From: an uncultured Clostridia bacterium
GTDB taxonomy: Bacteria; Bacillota; Clostridia; Oscillospirales; Ruminococcaceae
Direction of reading: 5' to 3'
Assembly: GCA_947385505.1 (NCBI GenBank)
Contig: CANDLP010000202.1
Coordinates: forward strand, 1 to 5,184
DNA: 5,184 bases
Positions within the stretch are counted from its first letter, which is position 1. The number at the start of each line of letters is the position of its first letter. Made by a program: the position numbers and the translations under genes. The notes beneath the pieces are model-generated. The model searched no databases, was not told where the DNA came from, and worked only from the letters and a program-made list of their open reading frames with translations. Below, piece after piece: positions 1 through 5,184 of the stretch.

Positions 1-45
1 CCACGTCCGTGCACACTCTTTCCCTACACGACGCTCTTCCGATCT
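1..45 (+). other. Residual Illumina adapter (non-genomic)
   Basis: Bases 13-45 match the 33-base TruSeq read-1 adapter, from ACACTCTTTCCC through GCTCTTCCGATCT, with no mismatch that I can see. Bases 5-12 occupy the place of an 8-base index, and bases 2-4 (CAC) fit the end of the preceding P5 segment, although base 1 (C) does not fit the expected A. Genomic sequence starts at 46, directly after GATCT. The adapter is open in the same frame as the downstream ABC gene, so an automatic gene caller would add a false N-terminal peptide. Confidence 0.97.
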
Positions 46-456
46 ATAGCCTGCGCCGACGAATTTATAAGAAGCTTCCCCGACGGTTACGACACTTATA
101 TAGAGCAGGGCGGTGCCAACGTTTCGGGCGGACAGAAGCAGCGTTTATGCATTGCAAGGGCGCTGCTCAAAAAGCCTAAAATAATTATTCTTGACGATTC
201 CACCAGCGCGGTGGACACCAAGACAGACGCCTTGATAAGAAGCGGCTTCAAAAAGTTTATGCCGGATACCACGAAGATAATAATAGCCCAGAGAACCTCT
301 TCCGTTCAGGACGCGGACAGAATAGTGATTCTCGACGGCGGCAGGATAAACGCGGTAGGCACTCACGAAGAGTTGCTCCGAAGCAACAATATTTACCGCG
401 AGGTTTATACTTCGCAGAACAAGGCTGACAGCGAGGAGGTGGATCAAGTTGGGTAA
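46..456 (+). CDS. ABC exporter subunit, degenerate-site half, C-terminal ATPase fragment
   Basis: This is the last 136 residues of an ABC exporter half-transporter; the membrane domain, Walker A and Q-loop lie beyond the contig end. Reading in frame from 46 gives IACADEFIRSFPDGYDTYIE, typical of the helical subdomain before the signature. The signature VSGGQ is at 121-135. Walker B is IIILDD, with GAT (Asp) at 196-198 where the catalytic Glu normally sits, followed by a D-loop SAVD. The H-loop reads IIIAQR, with Gln (289-291) replacing the switch His. Asp plus Gln is the known pattern of the degenerate subunit in heterodimeric exporters such as Thermotoga TM287/TM288. The gene ends at TAA 454-456, eight bases into the next gene, so the two are almost certainly co-translated partners. 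A GTG at 211 is an internal valine in the D-loop, not a start. The substrate cannot be told; drug, lipid or peptide export is possible. Confidence 0.93.
   Translation: MACADEFIRSFPDGYDTYIEQGGANVSGGQKQRLCIARALLKKPKIIILDDSTSAVDTKTDALIRSGFKKFMPDTTKIIIAQRTSSVQDADRIVILDGGRINAVGTHEELLRSNNIYREVYTSQNKADSEEVDQVG
434..440 (+). promoter_or_regulatory. Ribosome binding site fixing a TTG start
   Basis: AGGAGGT at 434-440 is a near-perfect Shine-Dalgarno sequence, 8 bases before TTG at 449. It lies inside the end of the upstream ABC gene. The later in-frame ATG at 476 has only a weaker purine run before it, so TTG is preferred. The arrangement implies translational coupling of the two exporter subunits. 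Confidence 0.85.
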
Positions 457-2371
457 TATAAGCGAAAAGGAAGAGATGAAGAAAAGAAGACCCCCGATGC
501 AAAAGGGAGTTGTAGGCCGCGTCATAAAAATGGTGTTTAAATTTTACCCCGTAAGAACCACACTGATACTGTTGGGTATAATTTTTAACGCCGCGGTAAG
601 CTCGATTCCCTCGGTCTTTATGCAGAGGATAATCGGCATAATTGAAGGCGCATGGCAAAGCGGCGACTGGGCTTCGGTCAGCGGCGATGTTTTTTCCAAT
701 GTTCTTACTTTGGGAGCACTTTACGTTTTGTCATTGGCGACGGCGGTGCTTTTCAACCTTATGGCGGCGGTTGTAACTCAGGGCACGCTTATGAAGCTCA
801 GAGAAAAGCTGTTCAACAATATGCAGAAGCTGCCTATAAAATATTTTGACACCAACAATCACGGGGATATCATGAGCGTTTATACCAACGATATCGACGC
901 TATAAGACAGATGATTTCCCAGAGCATACCCCAGCTTCTGGTCACTTTAATCGTTTCCTTGACTATAATCAGCATTATGTTAAGCTTCAGCCTTTGGCTC
1001 ACTCTTGTGGTACTGGCGGGAGTTGCGGTTATGCTGATCCTTACCGCCAAAATAGGCGGCGGTTCCGCTAAATTTTTCGTAAAGCAGCAGAAGGCGATAG
1101 GCAAGGAAGAAGGCTACATAGAAGAGATCATGAACGGTCAGAAGGTAGTCAAGGTATTCTGCCACGAAGAAGAATGCAAGGAAGCCTTTAACAAGCTGAA
1201 TGATCAGCTTTATGAGGATTCCAGAAAAGCCAACGCCTATTCTAACGTGTTAGGTCCCATTATGAACAATATGGGAAATGTGCTTTACGTTATAGTTGCT
1301 TTAGTGGGCGGTCTTTTCCTTTTATCGGGAATGGAAAACGTGAGCCTTTCGGGGGCGGCGTTCAGCATAAGTATAGTGGTTCCCTTCCTTAATATGACTA
1401 AGCAGTTCGCTGGCAATGTGGGTCAGGTATCCTTTCAGATAAACTCGGTGGTAATGGGTATCGCGGGCGCTCAGCGTATTTTTGAGCTTATGGATCAGAA
1501 GCCCGAAACCGATGAGGGCTATGTTACATTGGTTAACGCCAAGGAGGAAAACGGCGTTATCAAAGAATGCGATGAGAGAACGGGAATGTGGGCGTGGAAG
1601 CACCCCCACGAAAACGGTACCGTTACTTATACCAAGCTCACCGGCGACGTAAGGCTTTTCGACGTGGATTTCGGTTACGAGAAGAACAAGACGGTGCTCC
1701 ATAACGTTACCATATACGCAGAGCCGGGACAGAAAGTCGCCTTTGTCGGCGCGACCGGCGCGGGAAAGACAACCATAACCAACCTTATCAACCGTTTTTA
1801 CGATATTGCCGACGGAAAGATACGCTACGACGGAATCAATATCAACAAGATAAAGAAGGACGATCTTCGTCGTTCATTGGGAATAGTTTTACAGGACACC
1901 AACCTGTTTACCGGTACGGTAATGGACAATATACGATACGGTAAGCTTGACGCCACGGACGAGGAGTGTATCAACGCGGCCAAGCTGGCGGGAGCGGACG
2001 ATTTTATAACAAGACTTCCCGAAGGCTACAATACTTCTTTGGCGGGAAACGGAGCCAATCTTTCTCAGGGACAAAGACAGCTTCTGGCGATTGCGAGGGC
2101 GGCTGTTGCCGATCCCCCTGTTATGATATTGGACGAGGCTACTTCTTCAATTGATACAAGAACCGAGGCGATTGTACAGAGGGGCATGGACGCTCTTATG
2201 CACGGGAGAACGGTGTTTGTTATTGCGCACAGGCTTTCCACCGTTAAGAATTCGGATGTGATAATGGTTCTGGAGCAAGGCAGGATAATAGAGAGGGGCG
2301 ATCACGATAAGCTGATTGCGGAGAAAGGACAGTATTACAGACTTTATACGGGAGCGTTTGAGTTGGAATAA
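449..2371 (+). CDS. ABC exporter subunit, catalytic half (membrane domain plus ATPase)
   Basis: This complete 640-residue half-transporter has a fused type IV (exporter) membrane domain and nucleotide-binding domain, and should sit in the cytoplasmic membrane as the partner of the upstream subunit. Hydrophobic segments lie near residues 35-60, 82-110, 160-200 and 265-315. The coupling region includes LPIKYFDTNNHGDIMS (128-143). The ATPase domain has an A-loop Tyr in FGY (410), Walker A GATGAGKT (434-441), Q-loop Gln482, signature LSQGQ (538-542), Walker B VMILDE with catalytic Glu563, D-loop SSID, and H-loop His594 (IAHRLST). Walker B and the H-loop are canonical, while the signature has Gln for the first Gly of LSGGQ, as in TM288-like subunits. 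About 45 residues (roughly 352-398), rich in charged residues with WAWKHPH, are inserted between the two domains. The TTG start is supported by a strong Shine-Dalgarno site and overlaps the previous gene by 8 bases. The substrate is unknown; multidrug export is the usual default annotation. Confidence 0.96.
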   Translation: MGNISEKEEMKKRRPPMQKGVVGRVIKMVFKFYPVRTTLILLGIIFNAAVSSIPSVFMQRIIGIIEGAWQSGDWASVSGDVFSNVLTLGALYVLSLATAVLFNLMAAVVTQGTLMKLREKLFNNMQKLPIKYFDTNNHGDIMSVYTNDIDAIRQMISQSIPQLLVTLIVSLTIISIMLSFSLWLTLVVLAGVAVMLILTAKIGGGSAKFFVKQQKAIGKEEGYIEEIMNGQKVVKVFCHEEECKEAFNKLNDQLYEDSRKANAYSNVLGPIMNNMGNVLYVIVALVGGLFLLSGMENVSLSGAAFSISIVVPFLNMTKQFAGNVGQVSFQINSVVMGIAGAQRIFELMDQKPETDEGYVTLVNAKEENGVIKECDERTGMWAWKHPHENGTVTYTKLTGDVRLFDVDFGYEKNKTVLHNVTIYAEPGQKVAFVGATGAGKTTITNLINRFYDIADGKIRYDGININKIKKDDLRRSLGIVLQDTNLFTGTVMDNIRYGKLDATDEECINAAKLAGADDFITRLPEGYNTSLAGNGANLSQGQRQLLAIARAAVADPPVMILDEATSSIDTRTEAIVQRGMDALMHGRTVFVIAHRLSTVKNSDVIMVLEQGRIIERGDHDKLIAEKGQYYRLYTGAFELE

Positions 2372-2418
2372 AAATAGCGGAATAATCTGCTCACCACACC
2401 TCAAAAAATGAATAAAAG

Positions 2419-2467
2419 AAACGGGCAAATACGCATAAACACTATGTTTTTGCGTATTTGCCCGTTT
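2419..2467. terminator. Long hairpin between convergent genes, probable bidirectional terminator
   Basis: A perfect 17-bp stem pairs 2419-2435 with 2451-2467 (AAACGGGCAAATACGCA and its complement). Beyond one T·T mismatch (2436/2450), five more pairs (2437-2441 with 2445-2449) close on a three-base CTA loop. It lies 47 bases after the ABC stop codon. On the + strand the tail is only TTTG TATGT, a weak U tract. On the - strand the hairpin is followed by CTTTTATTCATTTTTTGA, which is more U-rich. It could therefore end both the ABC operon and the leftward CPBP transcript. Confidence 0.75.
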
Positions 2468-2510
2468 GTATGTAATACTGTAGCAATCCAAGAAAATAAT
2501 AAATAATATT

Positions 2511-2555
2511 AATAACCATTTCAACTTTGATTTTATCTGTAGAGAAATGGTTATT
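2511..2555 (-). repeat. Palindromic repeat, copy 1 (downstream of the CPBP gene)
   Basis: This 45-base element has 12-bp perfect arms (2511-2522 with 2544-2555, AATAACCATTTC) around a 21-base loop. Read on the - strand, GATAAAATCAAAGTTGAAAT is identical to copy 2 at 3331-3376, and the left arm differs by one base. It starts 18 bases past the CPBP stop codon (2573). The flank after it on the - strand is AT-rich without a clean U run, so a terminator role is possible but not clear. Confidence 0.8.
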
Positions 2556-2572
2556 ATCATAAAATATTATAT

Positions 2573-3286
2573 TTAATTAAATACTGCTATAATGAATGAA
2601 ATTGTGGAGAATAAATTGCATAGGATATGAGAAACCATGCAAAAGTATATGTTCCTTTTCCGATAGCTGATATACGCCATAGGCAAAAATACAAAAATGC
2701 GAAAAACATTATGAAGAGGAAGCCAGAAATGATACAGCGAAAAAATTATTGTTATAATTACCGGCGTCCATTTTCCGTATTTGCTGTTATATGCTGTTAA
2801 ATATCCGCGAAAGAAAAATTCTTCTGTAATGGGACCAACAAAAACATTAAATATGAAATATATTACGCAAGTGACTAAAATAATATTTTTAGGAAAACTT
2901 TTTATGTACTCTATGTTATTCCAATCAAACCCGACAGGTAAAAATGACAATAACTTTTCCCGAAATGCTGACAGCAGCATATTCTCAAGCGGTTGAATTG
3001 TAATTGAGAAAATTCCCGCTATGCCAAACAATACCAATGCATAAAAAAGTATTTTAATTATGGGCTGTTTCTCCTGTCCGATCAGCGCAGCCTCAAGTGT
3101 ATATTTACCATAGTCCTTCTTGCTCTGCCGCAATATTAAAAACAATTCAACAGGCATTAAAAACACTCCTGCAACTATGCAGAATATCAAAAGAGTTGGC
3201 AGCTGCGGCAGCATTATTCCCGTTATGAGATACAAAGCCGTAAATATTCCGGTTGTACCAAAGACCATTACCATTGTTTTTTTCAT
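2573..3286 (-). CDS. CPBP-family intramembrane metalloprotease
   Basis: This is a 237-residue membrane protein of the CPBP (CAAX protease and bacteriocin-processing, ABI) family. The three family motifs are present: EEFFFR (Glu155, Glu156, Arg160), FSLYH (Phe182, His186) and HILCN (His220, Asn224), so the catalytic site looks intact. Hydrophobic segments lie near residues 5-27, 31-52, 76-98, 134-153, 176-190, 195-208 and 213-236. The start is ATG at 3286, because AAAGGAG lies seven bases upstream (3294-3300). A TTG ten codons earlier (3316) has no such site. Bacterial members are linked to bacteriocin self-immunity, peptide processing or membrane stress, but nothing here names the substrate. 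Sampled 60-base lines have about 27-28% GC against about 52-60% in ABC and MCP lines, which suggests a different origin. The gene is flanked by two copies of a palindromic repeat and lies 101 bases after the kinase-like gene on the same strand. Confidence 0.9.
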   Translation of the reverse strand: MKKTMVMVFGTTGIFTALYLITGIMLPQLPTLLIFCIVAGVFLMPVELFLILRQSKKDYGKYTLEAALIGQEKQPIIKILFYALVLFGIAGIFSITIQPLENMLLSAFREKLLSFLPVGFDWNNIEYIKSFPKNIILVTCVIYFIFNVFVGPITEEFFFRGYLTAYNSKYGKWTPVIITIIFSLYHFWLPLHNVFRIFVFLPMAYISYRKRNIYFCMVSHILCNLFSTISFIIAVFN

Positions 3287-3293
3287 AATAAAT

Positions 3294-3300
3294 CTCCTTT
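3294..3300 (-). promoter_or_regulatory. Ribosome binding site of the CPBP gene
   Basis: On the - strand AAAGGAG is followed by seven bases and then ATG at 3286. This strong site decides the start in favour of ATG over the upstream in-frame TTG at 3316. Confidence 0.85.
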
Positions 3301-3330
3301 TTGCCTTTCGTGTCAATACGTCCTAATGCT

Positions 3331-3376
3331 GATAACAATTTCAACTTTGATTTTATCATGTGTTGAAATTGTTATT
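3331..3376 (-). repeat. Palindromic repeat, copy 2 (between the kinase-like and CPBP genes)
   Basis: This 46-base element has 14-bp perfect arms (3332-3345 with 3362-3375) plus an outer G·T pair, around a 16-base loop. It matches copy 1 at 2511-2555 in the same orientation, including 20 identical bases on the - strand. Where copy 1 has the pair C2517-G2549, copy 2 has A3337-T3370, so both arms changed together. No U tract follows on either strand, so it is not a standard terminator. It falls in the leader of the CPBP gene, 45 bases before the ATG. Confidence 0.82.
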
Positions 3377-3387
3377 AGTGTAATGAA

Positions 3388-3936
3388 TTATCCGCGGAGC
3401 AATGCGGTTTTATCAGAAATTCTCTCTTTGATTTTTATAACAGTGTCATAAATCGTATCATTTGTTGTATCTATAACATTTGCTTCGTATGCTCCAAGGT
3501 TAGAGAATTGTTCCCACATCACTTTTACCAGTTCGATATTTGTTTCCGTATCTAACTTTGAACGGCAAATTGCACGCTCCATAGTCTTTTCTTTGCTTGC
3601 CCTCAAAACAATGTAATGCACTTCATAATCTTCCTTAACTATATTCAGCCAAGGATCTAAAAACCACGGACCGATAATACCGTCTACAACCACATCATAC
3701 CCGCCGCGGACATAACGCTTTGCAGCTTCTAAAAACGCTTCAATTACAATTAAGTTTTGCTCGTTTGATTCCGGTAAATGTGGTGGTATTGCGCCCTTGC
3801 TAAGATAATGATAGAAATCATCTGTGTGCATATGAGCGGATTTTTCCATGCATGATTCTTTTGCGGCAAGATTTGCAGCTGTGGTTTTACCGGTTCCCGG
3901 TGAGCCGGTAATTATAATAATTCGTCCTTGATTCAT
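3388..3936 (-). CDS. Small P-loop kinase-like ATPase (AAA_33 / phosphotransferase-like)
   Basis: This 182-residue soluble protein begins with a beta strand and Walker A, GSPGTGKT (residues 11-18), followed by HTDDFYHYL with acidic Asp39-Asp40, and DVVVDGIIGPWFLDPW (81-96), a Walker B-like strand ending in an Asp-Gly. Arg121 and Arg125, in a segment after RASKEKT, could be lid arginines. This order resembles the small nucleoside/antibiotic kinase fold (AAA_33, chloramphenicol phosphotransferase-like), and proteins with DDFY and DGIIGPWF are often annotated simply as AAA family ATPase. It would phosphorylate a small molecule using ATP, but the acceptor cannot be inferred. ATG at 3936 is preceded by AAGGGA (3946-3951), about ten bases away. 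The TAA stop at 3388-3390 leaves 101 bases before the CPBP start, so the two may be co-transcribed. A zeta-toxin-like role is less likely, as no antitoxin gene is adjacent. Confidence 0.82.
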   Translation of the reverse strand: MNQGRIIIITGSPGTGKTTAANLAAKESCMEKSAHMHTDDFYHYLSKGAIPPHLPESNEQNLIVIEAFLEAAKRYVRGGYDVVVDGIIGPWFLDPWLNIVKEDYEVHYIVLRASKEKTMERAICRSKLDTETNIELVKVMWEQFSNLGAYEANVIDTTNDTIYDTVIKIKERISDKTALLRG

Positions 3937-3973
3937 TTCGCTTTATCCCTTCAAATTTAAATTTATTTTCTTG

Positions 3974-4003
3974 ATAATATTGCTTCGCAAATTGAATCTT
4001 CAA
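3974..4003 (-). promoter_or_regulatory. Candidate sigma-A type promoter of the kinase-like gene
   Basis: On the - strand TTGAAG (3998-4003) is followed by an 18-base spacer and TATTAT (3974-3979). Each box differs from consensus (TTGACA, TATAAT) at one or two positions. Transcription would start near 3967 and give a leader of about 30 bases that contains the Shine-Dalgarno sequence at 3946-3951. The -35 box and spacer lie inside an inverted repeat. This is inference from sequence only. Confidence 0.4.
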
Positions 4004-4024
4004 GATTTGATTTGCGGAGCAATA
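3978..4024. repeat. Long imperfect inverted repeat upstream of the kinase-like gene
   Basis: Arms 3978-3999 and 4003-4024 pair over 22 positions around a TCA loop, with three G·T wobbles (3985/4017, 3993/4009, 3994/4008). The outer arms read ATTGCTTCGCAAAT and ATTTGCGGAGCAAT. It lies 86 bases beyond the MCP stop codon and 42 bases before the kinase-like ATG. On the - strand no U tract follows; a T run precedes it instead. It is therefore a poor terminator for the MCP gene. An operator, an RNA leader structure or a decayed palindromic repeat are alternatives. Confidence 0.65.
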
Positions 4025-4109
4025 AAAAACCTTTAAAGAAGCCGGAACCAACAGATTGTTTTTAGATGTCCCCTTAGTATATTATATGCAATTCCGATGC
4101 TTTGCTCGG

Positions 4110-5184
4110 TTAAATCTGAAAACTGTCCATAAGTTTATCAAGCAGCGCAGATTGTGTAAACAATGCCTTGGCAGCAGAAGCGTTTTCCTCTGCCGTTTTG
4201 GAGCTTTCATTGGCAATATCTTCGATTTCCGTGATCTCGTCGCTTATGTGCCCGATCATTTTCGTCTGCTCCTCGCTTGACACGGCAATTATGTCAATAA
4301 TCTTTTTGAATTCAGATACATAATTTCCAAGCTCGTTCATTACGGACGACGTGCTTTCGGTAATTTCCGCGCCCTCATTTACCGCTTTCACAGACTGCTG
4401 TATCAGCAAATTGCTGTCCTTTGCCGCCGCTGTCGATTTCAGCGCAAGCATACGCACATCGTTAGCCACCACGGCAAAGCCTTTTCCCGCTTCGCCCGCT
4501 CTTGCCGCCTCTATCGACGCATTAAGCGCAAGAATATTTGTCTGCTGTGAAATATCCTCAATTGTTTTGATTATATCGTTTATTTTTTCAGACGTTTCCT
4601 TAATATTTTTCATCGCTTCCGTAAGGCAGGTCATTTTGTCGTTTGCGCTGCTTACGTGCTCAAAGGTCTTTCCCATAAGGTCGTGAGCGCTGACGCAGCT
4701 TTCCGCGTTTTCACCCACAATTTTATTTATCCCGCGCAGGCTTTCAGCGAGAGCGTCGATAGACGCGCTTTGCTCGGCGCTGCCGCTTGAAAGGGATTCG
4801 GCGCCTTCCGCCACCTGCCGTGAACTTCCGTCCACGCTTTTGGCGGCATTGGTGATATCATTTACAAGCAATATCAAGCCCTTGCTGATTGTGCCGATAT
4901 TGTTATAAAGAGTGGCAAGTCCTCCTACGTAAAAATCCTTGTTTTTTTTAATATCAACAGCAAGATTTCCTACCGCGATCTCTCCGAGTATACGTCCCGT
5001 ATCGGAAATGGAATTGTTAAGCACACCGCATAATTCATTTACCGCCGAAGCGATCTGCCCTACCTCATCATGTCTATGTACGTACTGCTTCAGATCGTCT
5101 GCGGCGGATATATCCAGCTTGCTGAGCTTTACCACCGACTTTTCCAACAGCATAAGCTCCTTGCCCATTTTGCGCGTGGGGACA
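4110..5184 (-). CDS. Methyl-accepting chemotaxis protein, C-terminal part
   Basis: The reading frame is open to the window edge. From the in-frame ATG at 5168 it gives 352 residues, with five more codons upstream (VPTRK). No Shine-Dalgarno site precedes that ATG, so the real start and the sensor and membrane parts almost certainly lie beyond the window. Residues 1-50 look like the end of a HAMP domain, and residues 54-100 (with VGNLAVDI and [14 protein letters not shown]) like a second HAMP-like linker common in Firmicutes receptors. A long coiled-coil signalling domain follows. The conserved hairpin tip, about 204-247, contains [20 protein letters not shown] and [15 protein letters not shown], the site where CheA and CheW bind. 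Flanking Glu/Gln/Ala/Ser-rich helices would carry the methylation sites used by CheR and CheB. The C-terminus ends in SFQI, with no NWETF-type tether. The ligand cannot be inferred, because the sensor part is missing. Confidence 0.95.
   Translation of the reverse strand, partial: VPTRKMGKELMLLEKSVVKLSKLDISAADDLKQYVHRHDEVGQIASAVNELCGVLNNSISDTGRILGEIAVGNLAVDIKKNKDFYVGGLATLYNNIGTISKGLILLVNDITNAAKSVDGSSRQVAEGAESLSSGSAEQSASIDALAESLRGINKIVGENAESCVSAHDLMGKTFEHVSSANDKMTCLTEAMKNIKETSEKINDIIKTIEDISQQTNILALNASIEAARAGEAGKGFAVVANDVRMLALKSTAAAKDSNLLIQQSVKAVNEGAEITESTSSVMNELGNYVSEFKKIIDIIAVSSEEQTKMIGHISDEITEIEDIANESSKTAEENASAAKALFTQSALLDKLMDSFQI

Noticed and set aside
211..456. Separate small gene starting at GTG 211
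   Set aside because: The same frame is open back to 46 and encodes the ABC signature and Walker B before this point; GTG 211 is an internal Val in the D-loop.
145..658. Antisense reading frames over the ABC genes
   Set aside because: They are shadows of clearly coding + strand sequence with recognisable ABC motifs.
2408..2506. Possible 32-residue small protein on the + strand across the hairpin
   Set aside because: It has no Shine-Dalgarno site, its codons are dictated by the terminator stem, and it has no recognisable features.
3287..3316. TTG at 3316 as start of the CPBP protein, or TTGACA (3311-3316) as its -35 box
   Set aside because: The strong AAAGGAG lies after this TTG and serves ATG 3286. 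A -10 box at 17-base spacing would fall between the Shine-Dalgarno site and the ATG, giving a leaderless transcript.
2511..3376. CRISPR array or IS ends
   Set aside because: There are only two repeat copies 820 bases apart with a gene between them, and no transposase or cas gene is present.
3394..4023. Ten-base direct repeat GCGGAGCAAT at 3394-3403 and 4014-4023, on both sides of the kinase-like gene
   Set aside because: Ten-base matches are expected by chance in a window of this size, one copy is inside coding sequence, and there is no longer similarity.
4351..4686. 111-residue reading frame on the + strand inside the MCP gene
   Set aside because: It is antisense to the conserved MCP signalling tip; its openness reflects the biased Ala/Ser/Glu codons of the real gene.

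Overview
The window looks like one contig end from a member of the Firmicutes, probably a clostridial gut lineage sequenced from a draft genome or metagenome. The evidence is the Gram-positive style Shine-Dalgarno sites (AGGAGGT, AAAGGAG), a TTG start, moderate-to-low GC, and protein styles typical of Clostridia: a heterodimeric ABC exporter with a tryptophan/histidine-rich linker and a chemoreceptor with a HAMP-like linker. The genus cannot be read from the sequence.

Layout. Bases 1-45 are not genomic: 13-45 are the Illumina TruSeq read-1 adapter, and 1-12 look like the index segment before it. From 46 to 2371 on the + strand lie two translationally coupled subunits of a heterodimeric ABC exporter. 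The first is only its C-terminal ATPase end; the second is complete. Their motifs are complementary: the first has a degenerate Walker B and H-loop, the second a degenerate signature. This predicts one inactive and one active ATP site.

The intergenic stretch 2372-2572 separates convergent genes. It holds a long perfect hairpin, probably a terminator, and the first copy of a ~45-base palindromic repeat. On the - strand follow a CPBP-family intramembrane protease (2573-3286), a second copy of the repeat (3331-3376), a small P-loop kinase-like protein (3388-3936), a long imperfect inverted repeat overlapping a candidate promoter (3978-4024), and the C-terminal part of a methyl-accepting chemotaxis protein (4110-5184) that runs off the window.

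How the genes fit together. The ABC pair forms one exporter. The CPBP and kinase genes are co-directional and may share a transcript. Sampled lines of the CPBP gene are much more AT-rich than the ABC and MCP genes, which together with the flanking repeats hints that this gene, or the two-gene block, was acquired. I see no proof of a new biological system. The most unusual items are the covarying palindromic repeat pair around the CPBP gene, the promoter-overlapping inverted repeat, and the adapter fused in frame to a coding region.
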